From contig NZ_NPFY01000006.1 of the NCBI RefSeq assembly GCF_002259415.1, positions 248,001 through 312,000 on the forward strand: a stretch of DNA of 64,000 bases, written 5' to 3'. How positions within the stretch are numbered: the first letter of the stretch is position 1; each line of letters begins with the position of its first letter. Made by a program: the position numbers and the translations under genes. Origin of the DNA: Rhodococcus sp. 14-2470-1b. GTDB taxonomy: Bacteria > Actinomycetota > Actinomycetes > Mycobacteriales > Mycobacteriaceae. The notes below the pieces were generated by a model that saw only the letters and a program-made list of their open reading frames with translations, did not search any database and was not told the origin of the DNA. Below, in pieces: positions 54,776 through 64,000 of this stretch.

Positions 54776-56161
54776 TTACGCCTTGGTTGCGGCTTTATCC
54801 AGCTCGACGTGCTTGTCGTCTTCCGGGAGATGGTCGTCGACCATGGTCTCCTCGTCGAACGGCAGGTCTCCGTCGAGGACGGTCTTGACGCGTGACGCGT
54901 CGATCGTCTTGGTCCAGGTTCCCACGAGAAGGGTTGCAACTGCGTTGCCGGAGAAGTTGGTCACCGCGCGGGCCTCGGACATGAACCGGTCGATGCCGAC
55001 GATCAGCTGAACACCGTCGAGTAGCTCGGGACGGTGGCTCGACAGTCCCCCTGCCAGCGTGGCCAAGCCGGCGCCGGACACGCCTGCAGCACCCTTCGAG
55101 GCGATGATCATGAACAGCAGCAGTGAGAACTGCTCGGGGATCGAAAGCGGCATGTTCATCGCGTCGGCGATGAAGATCGACGCCATCGTCAGGTAGATGG
55201 CCGTGCCGTCGAGGTTGAACGAGTAGCCGGTCGGAACCACGATGCCGACGGTCGTCCGCTCGACACCGACGTGCTCCATCTTGGCGATCAGACGAGGCAG
55301 AGCCGACTCGGAAGACGACGTGGCGACGATGAGCAGGTACTCACGGGCCAGGTACTTGACGAGTTTGAAGATCGAGAAGCCGGACACGAACTTCAAGATC
55401 AGGCCGAGGAAGCCGAACACGAAGATGAAGCAGGTGATGTAGAACGCCAGCATCAGTGTGCCGAGCTGGATGACGGCGTCGAATCCCGTCTTTCCGACGA
55501 CGCCTGCGATGGCTCCGAAAGCACCGATCGGGGCGAGCCACAGGATCATCGTCAGGATGCGGAAGACGAGCTTCTGCACCGACGCGATGCCCTTGAGAAT
55601 GCCCTCACCCTGCTTGCCCATGGCCTGCAGTGCGAATCCGACGAGGATCGCGACGAACAACGTCTGTAGGACAGAACCTGCGGTCAACGACGACAGAAGC
55701 GACGTGGGGATGATGCCCGCGATGAACTCCATCGTGCCGCCTGCCTCATGGGCGGTATCTGCGAGTTTGAGGCCTGCGTCGTTGGGCGAGATGTTGAGGC
55801 CGGTTCCCGGCTGAATCAGGTTGCCGACGACCATGCCGATGCCGAGAGCGATCGTCGACATACCGATGAAGTAGGCGAGCGCAAGCCCACCGACCTTGCC
55901 GACGCTGGCGGCCGCTCGGACCGAGCCGATGCCGAGAACGATCGTGCAGAAGATGACCGGGCTGATCATCATCTTGATCAGGCTGACGAAGAGAGTTCCG
56001 AGGATGGACAGGTCGGACGCAAAATCCTTCGCAGTCAGACCGACGATGACACCGGCGACGACGGCGATGATCACCGCGATGTAGAGCCAGTGCGTCTTGT
56101 CGCGCTTCTTCTTCGGTTCCGGCGCCGGATTCCGGTTTTCAGCATCGATGCTGGTAGTCAT
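54776..56161 (-). CDS. dctA: C4-dicarboxylate:cation symporter DctA
   Basis: A 461-residue transporter of the DAACS family that imports succinate, fumarate or malate with protons or sodium. SLIKMMISPVIFCTIVLGIG, then the substrate-binding loops SSSESALPRLIAKM and PTGYSFNLDGTAIYLTMASI, and GIDRFMSEARAVTNFSGNAV are diagnostic. AAAGGA precedes ATG 56161. It is divergent from a CitA/DcuS-type two-component system that probably controls it. Confidence 0.95.
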   Translation of the reverse strand: MTTSIDAENRNPAPEPKKKRDKTHWLYIAVIIAVVAGVIVGLTAKDFASDLSILGTLFVSLIKMMISPVIFCTIVLGIGSVRAAASVGKVGGLALAYFIGMSTIALGIGMVVGNLIQPGTGLNISPNDAGLKLADTAHEAGGTMEFIAGIIPTSLLSSLTAGSVLQTLFVAILVGFALQAMGKQGEGILKGIASVQKLVFRILTMILWLAPIGAFGAIAGVVGKTGFDAVIQLGTLMLAFYITCFIFVFGFLGLILKFVSGFSIFKLVKYLAREYLLIVATSSSESALPRLIAKMEHVGVERTTVGIVVPTGYSFNLDGTAIYLTMASIFIADAMNMPLSIPEQFSLLLFMIIASKGAAGVSGAGLATLAGGLSSHRPELLDGVQLIVGIDRFMSEARAVTNFSGNAVATLLVGTWTKTIDASRVKTVLDGDLPFDEETMVDDHLPEDDKHVELDKAATKA

Positions 56162-56297
56162 GGGTACGTCCTTTGTGACTAATGGAGTGAGTTGGATCAC
56201 GCCTTGCTAGAGGACGATGTTGGTGGAAATCGTGACCGTAGTCACGAATACGTTCATTCTGTTCACGAGAACCGGGTACGAAACAAAGGAACGAAAC

Positions 56298-57842
56298 GTG
56301 GCGAAGCGTCCGACGAGCGTTGCAGGGCAAGTTCTGATCCTGCAATTGATCGTCATGGCCGTCATCGTGCTTGCCGGCGGGTTCCTGACCATCGTCAACG
56401 AGCGGTCAAACAGCGACGAGGCGACCCGCCGCGAGGTGATCGCCGTCGCGGCGAGCATCGCCAACGAACCGTCGACGCCGACGGCGATCGCCTCGGACGA
56501 CCCCACTGCGTACCTGCAACCGGAGACCGAACGGATCCGCAAGGTCACCGGCGTCGACTTCATCGTCGTGATGGCGCCGGACCGAACTCGTTTCACTCAC
56601 ACGACCGTCGACCTGATCGGTCAGCCGTTCAGCGGCAACATCGATCGCGCGCTCGGGGGCGAGACGTTCACCGAGACCTACGTCGGGTCGCTCGGTCCCT
56701 CGATCCGCGCGGTGACGCCGGTGACCGACTCCACCGGCGCCATCGTCGGTCTGGTGTCGGCCGGGGTGACGAGGGACAAGATCAGCGATCAGTTCCTGGC
56801 CGGGCTTCCTCTCATCATCGGGGTGGTGATCTCGGCCTTCATCGTCGCCGCCGGTGGCTCGGTCGCGCTGAGCCGGCGGCTTCGTCGTCAGACCTTGGGC
56901 ATGGCGCCGGACGAGTTGCGTTCGATGTACGAGCATCACGACGCCGTTCTGCACTCCATCAGCGAAGGGTTGCTCGTGTTCGGCAAGAGGGACACCGCGG
57001 AAATCGTCAACGACGAGGCCAGGCGGCTCCTCGATCTCCCCGACGGCCCTGTTCGACGGACGGACCTGCCGGAATCACTGCAGCACATGACGTCCGGTGG
57101 CGAACTCCATCTGACCGAAACTCGCGTGCTGGTCGTCAACTCCGACCCGGTGATGTGGGAGGGGCGTCGCCTCGGCGACGTTCTCACGATCCGCGATCGC
57201 ACGGAGTTGCAAGGGGTGATCGGTGAACTCGATTCGGTGCGGAGCTTCGCCGAATCACTGCGTTCGCAGGCCCACGAGTCCGCCAATCGCCTGCACACCG
57301 TCATCACGATGGTGGAACTCGGTCGGCCGCAGGAAGCTGTCGAGTTCGCGACTGCGGACCTCGAGCTGTCGCAGAACCTGATCGACCGATTGATGGGTGC
57401 CGTGGGTGAACCCGCTCTGGCCGCCTTGTTGTTGGGCAAGGTCAGTCAGGCAGCCGAGCAGAGCGTCGAACTGACGATCACCGAGGACACAGCGCTGGAA
57501 CATGCCGGCATCGTCACTCCGCGGGAATTGGTCACGCTGGTCGGTAATTTGATAGACAATGCAATCGATGCGTCGAAGGAATCGGAACAGCCGTGGGTCG
57601 AAGTGACCGTGCGTGATTCGGCGTCGGAACTGCTGGTCAGAGTCTCCGACAGCGGGCCTGGAATGCCCGCCGACGTACTGAGAACTGCTCTGACGCGCGG
57701 ATACTCGACCAAATCCGGCTCCCGCGGCCTCGGATTGGCTCTGGTGACGCAGGTGGTCAATCGGTACCACGGAACGTTGACCTCCGAGGTCACCTACGGT
57801 TCGGTGTTGACTGCGACCATTCCGCTGGGGAGGCCCTCGTGA
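56298..57842 (+). CDS. CitA/DcuS-type sensor histidine kinase
   Basis: A 514-residue kinase. One helix near residues 10-33 and another near 170-195 enclose an extracellular sensor (residues 35-170) likely to bind a C4-dicarboxylate or citrate. A cytoplasmic PAS-like domain follows (DAVLHSISEGLLVFGKRDTA). The kinase core has the phosphoacceptor in SLRSQAHESANRLHTVITMV, then LVGNLIDNAIDASKE, VSDSGPGMP and SRGLGLALV. GTG 56298 follows AAAGGAACG. It overlaps the regulator gene by 4 bases. Confidence 0.92.
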   Translation: MAKRPTSVAGQVLILQLIVMAVIVLAGGFLTIVNERSNSDEATRREVIAVAASIANEPSTPTAIASDDPTAYLQPETERIRKVTGVDFIVVMAPDRTRFTHTTVDLIGQPFSGNIDRALGGETFTETYVGSLGPSIRAVTPVTDSTGAIVGLVSAGVTRDKISDQFLAGLPLIIGVVISAFIVAAGGSVALSRRLRRQTLGMAPDELRSMYEHHDAVLHSISEGLLVFGKRDTAEIVNDEARRLLDLPDGPVRRTDLPESLQHMTSGGELHLTETRVLVVNSDPVMWEGRRLGDVLTIRDRTELQGVIGELDSVRSFAESLRSQAHESANRLHTVITMVELGRPQEAVEFATADLELSQNLIDRLMGAVGEPALAALLLGKVSQAAEQSVELTITEDTALEHAGIVTPRELVTLVGNLIDNAIDASKESEQPWVEVTVRDSASELLVRVSDSGPGMPADVLRTALTRGYSTKSGSRGLGLALVTQVVNRYHGTLTSEVTYGSVLTATIPLGRPS

Positions 57843-58519
57843 TCCGAGTGTTGATCGTCGAGGACGAACCGTTGATCGCCGAGGCGCATCGCAGCTACGT
57901 CGAGCGCGTTCCGGGTTTCACCGTCGTCGCCATGGCCCACACGGGGTCGGCCGCACTGCGGGCGGCAGCCGAAGCCGTCGAACCGATCGACCTGGTCCTG
58001 CTGGACATCGGCCTGCCCGATTCCAACGGCATCGACGTCGCCGCAGCGCTCGGCGGTCTCCGGCCCAGCCCGGACGTCATCGCCATCACGTCGGAGCGTG
58101 ACCTCTCGGTGGTCCGATCGGCCGTGGCCCATGGTGTCGTTCTGTACCTGCTGAAGCCGTTCACGTTCGCCGCGTTCCGGGACAAGCTGGACCGGTACCG
58201 CGAGTTCCACGACGCCCTCCCCGCGGGAGAGAACGCCGCGAGCCAGCGGGACATAGACCGAGCGATGTCCCACCTGCGCACCGCGGACGAACGCGCCTCG
58301 ACCCCGAAAGGCATTGCGCCGCAGACGATGGACGGAGTCACCGCCATCGTCCGCGACGCCCCCGACGGGCTCAACGCGTCCGAGGCCGCCAAGCTCGTCG
58401 GAGTCTCGCGCGTGACGGCCTGGCGGTACCTCGAGCGCCTCGCCGACGACGGCCTGGTCACCCGAAACACCGAATACGGCAAGGCCGGTCGTCCGCAGGT
58501 CAGGTACGTATGGCGCTGA
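57839..58519 (+). CDS. CitB/DcuR-type response regulator
   Basis: A 226-residue regulator. The receiver domain (residues 1-120) has VLIVEDEPLIAEAHRSYVER and LVLLDIGLPDSNGID with the phosphoacceptor Asp at about 56; Lys is in LYLLKPFTF. The C-terminus (LNASEAAKLVGVSRVTAWRY) is a helix-turn-helix of the DcuR type. GTG 57839 overlaps the kinase stop. It probably switches on dctA when dicarboxylates are present. Confidence 0.92.
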   Translation: MIRVLIVEDEPLIAEAHRSYVERVPGFTVVAMAHTGSAALRAAAEAVEPIDLVLLDIGLPDSNGIDVAAALGGLRPSPDVIAITSERDLSVVRSAVAHGVVLYLLKPFTFAAFRDKLDRYREFHDALPAGENAASQRDIDRAMSHLRTADERASTPKGIAPQTMDGVTAIVRDAPDGLNASEAAKLVGVSRVTAWRYLERLADDGLVTRNTEYGKAGRPQVRYVWR

Positions 58520-58522
58520 CAC

Positions 58523-60649
58523 TCACATACGGGCCCCGGTCTGCTGCACGATCCAGGCGTATTCGAAGGCGGCTTCCTTCCACTTCTCGTATCGTCCGCT
58601 GACTCCGCCGTGGCCTGCGCTCATCTCGGTCTTGAGCAGCAGTTCGGAGTCACCGGTCTTGGTGGCACGCAGCGCCGCAACCCATTTGGCGGGCTCGACG
58701 TAGAGCACACGGGTGTCGTTGATGGACGTGATCGCGAGGATCGCTGGGTAGTCCTTGGCTTCGATGTTCTCGTAGGGACTGTACGACTTCATGTAGTCGT
58801 ACACCTCCTTGTCCGCCAACGGATTTCCCCACTCGTCCCATTCGATGACCGTGAGCGGCAGCGACGGGTCGAGAATGGAGGTCAGTGGATCGACGAACGG
58901 AACATTCGCGAGGATGCCGTTGAACAGCTCCGGCGCCAGGTTCGCGACAGCACCCATCAGGAGCCCGCCCGCGCTACCACCGTCGGCGACGAGGTGTTTC
59001 GGTGCCGTCCGACCGGTGTCGATCAGATGCTGTGCAGCGGAGACGAAGTCGGTGAACGTGTTCTTCTTGGTGAGAGTCTTGCCGTTCTCGTACCAGTGGC
59101 GGCCCATCTCACCGCCACCGCGCACGTGTGCGACGACGAAGACGATTCCGCGGTCCAGTAGCGAGAGCCTGGCTACGGAGAACGCCGGGTCCATCGATGC
59201 TTCGTACGATCCGTATCCGTACAGCAGCGTCGGAGCAGGACCTTCGGGAACGTCCTTGCGCAGCACGATGGACAGCGGAATGCGGGTCCCGTCGGCCGCG
59301 ACGGCCCAATCTCGATGCTGGACGTAGTCGTCGGCGCGGAAATCGCCCAGTACGGGCTGCGACTTGCGGAGCAGCAACTCGCCTGACTTCACGTCGTAGT
59401 CGTACACCTGCCCGGGGGTGATGAAAGAGGTGTAGACAAGACGAAGAAGTGGCTGCGTCCACTCGGGGTTCGAGCCTGCACCGACGGCGAAGAGTTCTTC
59501 GTCGAACTCGAGTTCTTCGTAGTCGCCGTACCCCTCGGGACCGATCGGCCAGATGGCCAGCCGTGTCAACGCCTCTCGGCGGTAGTTGAGTACGAGATGG
59601 TCCGCGAACGCGTCGACGTCCTCGAGCCTGACATCGTCGCGGTGCGGAATCAGAATGGTCTGGTTCGACGGATCGTCGACGGGTGCGTCGGCGAGGAGGA
59701 AGTTCTCCGCCTTCTCGCCGTCGGTTCCCCAGCCGTTGACCGAGCCGTTGTGCTGGATCAGGAATCGATCCTCACCGTTCACCACGGCATGCTCGACGCT
59801 GTACTCCACACCGGTTTCGCGCGGGAGTACGACGCGGAATTCGCCTTCCGGATTCTCGGATTCGAGGACGAGGCATTCGGAGGTGATCTTGGAGCCGACC
59901 CAGATCATCAGGTACTTCTCGCTGCGGGTGGAGCCGAATCCGACCCAGTAGCTCTCGTCCGGCTCGTGAAAGACCTTGACGTCCTCGGAGGATGGTGTGC
60001 CGAGCTTGTGCCGCCACACGGTGTCGGGACGCCAGGATTCGTCGACGGTTTGGTAGAAGACATGGCCGTGGTCGATCGACCAGGTTGCTCCGGTGGAGAC
60101 CTTCTCGATGGTGTCGGGCAGCATCTCACCGGTGCGCAGGTCCTTGAAGCGCAACGTGTACCGCTCGTCGCCCTCGGTGTCGGTGGAGTAGGCCAGGAGG
60201 TTACCGTCCTGGCTGATCGAGAATGCTCCGAGGGAGAAGAAGGTATGCCCCTCGGCCTCGATGTTCGAGTCGAGGAGGACTTGTTCGCCGGGGACCTCTC
60301 CGGACAGGGTCGGAGGTGTCCAGTCGTCGGGAGAATCGACGGGGCAACGGCATTGGAGGCCGTAGGACTTGCCTTCGATGGTCCGCGAGTAGTACCACCA
60401 GTCGCCCATACGCGTCGGGACCGACAGGTCGGTCTCCTGCGTGCGTGACTTGATCTCGTCGAAGATCTGTCCGCGGAGTTCCTCGAGACCGGCGGTCTGC
60501 TGCTCGGTGTAGGCGTTCTCGGCTTCGAGGTAGGCGATCACCTCGGCATCTTCCTTGTCCCGCAGCCATTCGTAGTTGTCGACGACGGTGTCGCCGTGGT
60601 GGGTCCGTTCGAGGGGGACCTTCTTGGCAATCGGTGGAGTAACTGTCAT
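58523..60649 (-). CDS. ptrB: Oligopeptidase B (S9 prolyl oligopeptidase family)
   Basis: A 708-residue serine peptidase. The N-terminal 400 residues form the beta-propeller that limits access to small peptides; the C-terminal hydrolase domain has [20 protein letters not shown] (Ser about 559), a late Asp in [14 protein letters not shown], and [11 protein letters not shown] with His. It cuts after Arg or Lys. ATG 60649 overlaps the purC stop (ATGA), so the two genes are coupled, as ptrB and purC are neighbours in M. tuberculosis. Confidence 0.95.
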   Translation of the reverse strand: MTVTPPIAKKVPLERTHHGDTVVDNYEWLRDKEDAEVIAYLEAENAYTEQQTAGLEELRGQIFDEIKSRTQETDLSVPTRMGDWWYYSRTIEGKSYGLQCRCPVDSPDDWTPPTLSGEVPGEQVLLDSNIEAEGHTFFSLGAFSISQDGNLLAYSTDTEGDERYTLRFKDLRTGEMLPDTIEKVSTGATWSIDHGHVFYQTVDESWRPDTVWRHKLGTPSSEDVKVFHEPDESYWVGFGSTRSEKYLMIWVGSKITSECLVLESENPEGEFRVVLPRETGVEYSVEHAVVNGEDRFLIQHNGSVNGWGTDGEKAENFLLADAPVDDPSNQTILIPHRDDVRLEDVDAFADHLVLNYRREALTRLAIWPIGPEGYGDYEELEFDEELFAVGAGSNPEWTQPLLRLVYTSFITPGQVYDYDVKSGELLLRKSQPVLGDFRADDYVQHRDWAVAADGTRIPLSIVLRKDVPEGPAPTLLYGYGSYEASMDPAFSVARLSLLDRGIVFVVAHVRGGGEMGRHWYENGKTLTKKNTFTDFVSAAQHLIDTGRTAPKHLVADGGSAGGLLMGAVANLAPELFNGILANVPFVDPLTSILDPSLPLTVIEWDEWGNPLADKEVYDYMKSYSPYENIEAKDYPAILAITSINDTRVLYVEPAKWVAALRATKTGDSELLLKTEMSAGHGGVSGRYEKWKEAAFEYAWIVQQTGARM

Positions 60650-61530
60650 GGCTTGACCCAATCGTCGAAGTTGAGGCCCGAAATGCGTTCGTAGGCCTCG
60701 ATGTACCGTGCACGAGTCGCGACGACGACGTCGTCGGGAAGGGCGGGCGGCGGCGTGTCACCGTGACGGTCCCAGCCGGATTCGCCCGTCAGCCAGTCGC
60801 GGACGTATTGCTTGTCGAAGCTCGGCTGGACGCGACCTTCCTCGTAGCTGTCGGCCGGCCAGTACCGCGAGGAGTCCGGGGTGAGGACCTCGTCGGCGAG
60901 AACCAGGTTGCCGTCGGCGTCCTGCCCGAATTCGAACTTGGTGTCGGCGAGGATGATTCCGCGGTCGAGTGCGAAATTGGCAGCTCGGGCGTAGATCTCG
61001 AGGGTGTCCTCGCGAAGTTTGAACGCCAGTTCCTCCCCGACCTTGTCGACGACGGCGGCGTAGTCGACGTTCTCGTCGTGCTCGCCGAGAGCCGCTTTGG
61101 CTGCGGGTGTGAAGATCGGCTCGTCGAGCTTGCTGGATTCGACCAGACCGTCGGGTAGGGCGACGCCGCACACCGCGCCGGTCTGCTGGTAGTCCGAGAG
61201 CCCTGACCCGGTCAGATATCCGCGAGCGACGCATTCGATCGGCACCATCTCGAGGCGCTTGACGACAAGAGCCCGTCCGAGAAGTTCCTGAGGGATCCGA
61301 TCGTCGAGCGGATCGCCGGCGAGGTGATTGACTCCCCCGAGCTCGTCGAAGAAGAACACGCTCATCGCCGTCAGGACGCGCCCCTTGTCGGGGATCGGCG
61401 TATCGAGGACGTGGTCGTAGGCGGAGATGCGGTCGCTTGCGACGAGAAGCAGGTGGTCGTCGTCGACGATGTAGAGATCGCGAACCTTGCCGCCGGCCAG
61501 ATGCTGGTAGCTACTGAGTGTTGGGCGCAC
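60646..61530 (-). CDS. purC: Phosphoribosylaminoimidazole-succinocarboxamide synthase
   Basis: A 294-residue SAICAR synthetase, joining aspartate to CAIR with [53 protein letters not shown] [18 protein letters not shown], and [20 protein letters not shown] are diagnostic. GTG 61530 has a TAGGGT -10 box 7 bases ahead, fitting a leaderless start. It overlaps ptrB downstream. Confidence 0.95.
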   Translation of the reverse strand: MRPTLSSYQHLAGGKVRDLYIVDDDHLLLVASDRISAYDHVLDTPIPDKGRVLTAMSVFFFDELGGVNHLAGDPLDDRIPQELLGRALVVKRLEMVPIECVARGYLTGSGLSDYQQTGAVCGVALPDGLVESSKLDEPIFTPAAKAALGEHDENVDYAAVVDKVGEELAFKLREDTLEIYARAANFALDRGIILADTKFEFGQDADGNLVLADEVLTPDSSRYWPADSYEEGRVQPSFDKQYVRDWLTGESGWDRHGDTPPPALPDDVVVATRARYIEAYERISGLNFDDWVKP

Positions 61531-61537
61531 GAAACCA

Positions 61538-61543
61538 ACCCTA
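61538..61543 (-). promoter_or_regulatory. -10 element of purC
   Basis: On the minus strand TAGGGT lies exactly 7 bases before GTG 61530. This matches the leaderless promoters seen at phoU, ygfZ and the leader peptide. Confidence 0.55.
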
Positions 61544-61587
61544 TCTGGGCCTGATGTCGCCATGTCTCGGCGACAGGAGAACAATGG

Positions 61588-63021
61588 TTGCTGATGGCAA
61601 CCAACGAGATCGCAGACGTCGGCTTCCGGTCCGAGCGCGGGCCGGTACTCATCGCTCTGATGCTCAGCACGTCGCTCGTCGCACTGGACTCCACGATCAT
61701 CGCGACGGCCGTGTTGACCATCGTGGACGATCTCGGTGGTTTCAGTCAGTTCCCGTGGCTGTTCTCGATCTATCTGCTGGCCCAGGCCGTGTCCGTCCCG
61801 ATCTACGGGAAGCTTGCCGACCTGTTCGGCCGCAAGAAGGTCATGCTGTGGGGCATCGGAGTGTTCCTCCTCGGCTCGATTCTGTGCGGCCTGGCGTGGT
61901 CGATGCCCGCGTTGATCGCATTCCGCGCGGTCCAGGGCCTCGGTGCGGGCGCGGTGCAGCCGATGTCCGTGACGATTGCAGGCGATATCTACACCCTGCA
62001 GGAACGCGCGAAAGCCCAGGGCTACCTGGCCAGCGTGTGGGCCATGTCGGCGGTGCTGGGGCCTGCCCTCGGCGGTGTGTTCTCCGAGTTCCTGTCCTGG
62101 CGCTGGATCTTCTTCGTCAACATTCCCCTGTGCGCACTGGCCGCCTGGATGCTGATCCGACGCTTCCACGAAGGGCCCGTCAACCGCGCGAAACCCACGA
62201 TCGACTACCTCGGCGCGGGTCTGCTCACCGTCGGCGCGGCTGCGCTGCTTCTCGGGTTGCTGGAAGGTGGACAGTCCTGGGCATGGGCGTCGGGAATCTC
62301 GGTGGGGATCTTTGCACTCGGCGTCGTCTCGCTGGCGTTGTTCACCTGGCAGCAGACCCGCGCGCCCGAGCCGATACTGCCTCTCTGGGTGTTCACCCGC
62401 CGCGTCCTCGTCGTCAGTAGCCTGGTGTCCCTCATCGTCGGGGCAATCGTGCTGGGTTTGACGTCCTACGTCCCCACCTTCGTGCAGGGCGTCCTCGGCA
62501 CCGGCGCTATCGTGGCCGGCTTCGCTCTGGCGACACTCACGCTCGGGTGGCCGATCGCGGCGTCACTGTCCGGCAAGTTCTATCTGAGGTTCGGATTCCG
62601 CGCGACGGCGTTGACCGGTGGTTCGATCGCAGTCGTCGGGACCGGATTGGCAACGCTGATCGGCGCGAGTGCGCAGATCTGGATGATCGCTGCGGTGTGT
62701 TTCGTCGTCGGTCTCGGTATGGGTCTGATCGCAAGCCCGACGCTGATCGCCGCGCAGTCGTCGGTCGAGTGGTCCGAGCGTGGCGTGGCGACGTCGACCA
62801 ACATGTTCGCCCGCTCCATCGGCAGCGCCGTCGGCGTCGCAATCTTCGGGGCCATCGTGAACTCGCGTGTCTCCGGGGATCCCGAGCCCGAACAGCTGTC
62901 CGACGCCATTCATCTGGTCTTCCTGGGCGTCTTCGGTGCGGCAGTACTCATGCTCCTCGCCGCAACGTTGATGCCCAAGGCGGCTCCTCCGCAGGTGAGT
63001 CGACGGGCATCTCAGCCGTGA
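61588..63021 (+). CDS. MFS drug efflux transporter, DHA2 (EmrB/QacA) type
   Basis: A 477-residue pump with 14 predicted helices. Marks are [20 protein letters not shown], then the motif-A loop [16 protein letters not shown] and [20 protein letters not shown] in the second loop. AGGAGA at 61575-61580 stands 7 bases before TTG 61588 and 13 before ATG 61594; either may be used. It sits next to purC, as emrB-type Rv0783c lies near purC in M. tuberculosis, and probably exports toxic compounds. Confidence 0.9.
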   Translation: MLMATNEIADVGFRSERGPVLIALMLSTSLVALDSTIIATAVLTIVDDLGGFSQFPWLFSIYLLAQAVSVPIYGKLADLFGRKKVMLWGIGVFLLGSILCGLAWSMPALIAFRAVQGLGAGAVQPMSVTIAGDIYTLQERAKAQGYLASVWAMSAVLGPALGGVFSEFLSWRWIFFVNIPLCALAAWMLIRRFHEGPVNRAKPTIDYLGAGLLTVGAAALLLGLLEGGQSWAWASGISVGIFALGVVSLALFTWQQTRAPEPILPLWVFTRRVLVVSSLVSLIVGAIVLGLTSYVPTFVQGVLGTGAIVAGFALATLTLGWPIAASLSGKFYLRFGFRATALTGGSIAVVGTGLATLIGASAQIWMIAAVCFVVGLGMGLIASPTLIAAQSSVEWSERGVATSTNMFARSIGSAVGVAIFGAIVNSRVSGDPEPEQLSDAIHLVFLGVFGAAVLMLLAATLMPKAAPPQVSRRASQP

Positions 63022-63025
63022 CGAT

Positions 63026-64000
63026 TTACTTCGCGAACAGCGTCTGCACCTGATCCAGTGTCGAGATGACCCCGTCGTAATCCGGTCGGTAGCTCGTAGC
63101 AGGCAGCTCGAAGACGTTGCCGGATGCAAAGGCAGGCAGACTCGCGTAGGCGGGATCCTGTTTCAATTCGTCCAAGCTACGACCGGCGACCGGAACGACG
63201 ATGATGACGGGTGCGCTCGCCACCGGAGCCAGGAGTTCGGGGCTGATGATGAACGAGTCACCCGAGCCGTAGAGCTCGGGGTTGTCGGCTTTGGTGAGCA
63301 CGTCGTCCGGTTCGAGGCCGACGTTCTTCAGCAACTCCGGCAACGTTGCAGTCTGCGGAATGAACGCGGGCTCGTTGGTGCTCAGCGACAACAGGTACGA
63401 CACGGGCGATCCCGGCACCGTGATGGCGTCTCTTATTTCGGCGACCTTGTCGTCGTATGCCTCGAGCAGTCCGGCAACCTTGTCCGACTCACCCGCAGCG
63501 TCGGCAACGGCTTCGAGCTGTCCCTGCCACGTGTTGACGGACGCGGGTATCAGAACAGTCGGCGCGATGGCGGTCAGCTGGTCGTATGCTTCGTCTGCCT
63601 GGACGGCGGAAATTCCCTGTCCGCCACCGATGATGAGGTCGGGTTCTGCCTGTGCGATCGCCTCGATGTTCAGCGCTTCGCCTGCGGGCAGTTCTTCGGT
63701 GCCCTGCTCCTCCGCCTTCTCGGCCCACTGCGGTGGGAAGCCACCGTCGAGGTTGGTCACGCCCAGAAGCCGCGTGTCGGTAATGGCGATCGGTGCGTCG
63801 AGGGTGAAGAGGTATCCGGCCAGTCCTGCAGACAGCACCGCGATGCGTTGCGGATCGGCGGGCACGGTGACGTCTCCCTTGTCGGTCGAGATCACCCTGG
63901 TCTCGCTGCTTGTGGCTCCAGTTTCGGTGTCGTCACCGGGCGAGTTGTCGCTACTGCATGCGGTGAGACCGATCGTCACTGCGGCGAGCGCGGCGATCAC
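63026..64000 (-). CDS. Iron-siderophore ABC transporter substrate-binding lipoprotein (partial)
   Basis: At least 324 residues, cut at the window's right edge; the signal peptide is mostly present, with the lipobox GLTAC and a following SSDNSPGDDT. The fold is the FepB/FecB type: DLIIGGGQGISAVQADEAYD, VLIPASVNTWQGQLEAVADA and a final DGVISTLDQVQTLFAK. Proteins like this bind ferric siderophores or related chelates outside the membrane. Only the first residues are missing. It converges with the efflux pump gene. Confidence 0.88.
   Translation of the reverse strand: MIAALAAVTIGLTACSSDNSPGDDTETGATSSETRVISTDKGDVTVPADPQRIAVLSAGLAGYLFTLDAPIAITDTRLLGVTNLDGGFPPQWAEKAEEQGTEELPAGEALNIEAIAQAEPDLIIGGGQGISAVQADEAYDQLTAIAPTVLIPASVNTWQGQLEAVADAAGESDKVAGLLEAYDDKVAEIRDAITVPGSPVSYLLSLSTNEPAFIPQTATLPELLKNVGLEPDDVLTKADNPELYGSGDSFIISPELLAPVASAPVIIVVPVAGRSLDELKQDPAYASLPAFASGNVFELPATSYRPDYDGVISTLDQVQTLFAK

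Noticed and set aside
1..64000. CRISPR arrays, prophage, insertion sequences, rRNA genes
   Set aside because: No spaced repeat series, integrase, transposase or rRNA-like sequence was seen; the window looks like a stable core chromosome region.

Overview
The window reads as a chromosomal segment of a high-GC, mycolic-acid-type actinobacterium, most likely Rhodococcus or a close relative in Mycobacteriales. Supporting signs are the mycothiol synthase gene, an LmeA-type DUF2993 protein, a cutinase-like hydrolase, a LytR-CpsA-Psr protein, DUF3073 and DUF1416 genes, many GTG starts, several leaderless-looking promoters, and gene order. From recalled family knowledge, much of 11,000-61,500 follows the Mycobacterium tuberculosis segment running from purC (Rv0780) to the desaturase desA1 (Rv0824c). 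No phage, insertion sequence, CRISPR array or rRNA operon was seen.

Layout. 1-6.4 kb: a truncated gene end, a DHA2-type drug efflux pump, a secreted LIP-family lipase, an RluA-type pseudouridine synthase, a membrane protein, a small lipoprotein, an XRE-cupin regulator and an ANTAR-only protein. 6.4-10.8 kb: two small minus-strand genes, tRNA-Phe, tRNA-Asp and tRNA-Glu, a gamma-butyrolactone-receptor-like TetR regulator with a long upstream region, a second LIP lipase, and tRNA-Lys. 11-16.1 kb: acyl-ACP desaturase, DusB, LCP protein and PhoU. 16.2-20.3 kb: the pstSCAB phosphate transporter (minus strand) with a candidate PHO box ahead of pstS. 20.4-25.5 kb: mshD, a GlnR-like regulator, lmeA, a thioredoxin, then a sulfur operon (DUF4395, rhodanese, DUF1416) preceded by a cysteine-rich leader peptide.

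25.5-37.4 kb: a cutinase-like protein, a tiny membrane protein coupled to a nitrobindin-like protein, the cydABDC cytochrome bd operon, a PabC-like PLP enzyme, YgfZ coupled to a MOSC protein, and DUF3073. 37.4-52 kb: purine synthesis genes purM, purF, purL, purQ and purS, interspersed with an asparagine synthetase, a sterol-carrier-like protein, a CPBP protease, a membrane alpha/beta hydrolase, a nucleoside-phosphorylase-like protein, an M18 aminopeptidase and an unidentified protein. 52-64 kb: a metallo-beta-lactamase-fold hydrolase, an LppP/LprE lipoprotein, a DUF2334 protein, glutathione peroxidase, a DctA dicarboxylate transporter divergent from a CitA/DcuS-type two-component pair, oligopeptidase B overlapping purC, a second DHA2 efflux pump, and an iron-siderophore binding lipoprotein cut by the window end.

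How the genes work together: PstSCAB and PhoU handle phosphate; MshD, thioredoxin, rhodanese, glutathione peroxidase and cytochrome bd handle thiols, sulfur and redox or oxygen stress; the pur genes share one pathway but are split into several transcription units. The strongest regulatory observations are the leader peptide with a cysteine-rich end at 23,535-23,621, the PHO box at 20,415-20,432, the 20-bp perfect palindrome at 34,162-34,181 upstream of cydA, and a 74-bp dispersed repeat with inverted ends at 40,503 and 52,574. None of these calls was checked by database search; they rest on reading the sequence and recalled family features.
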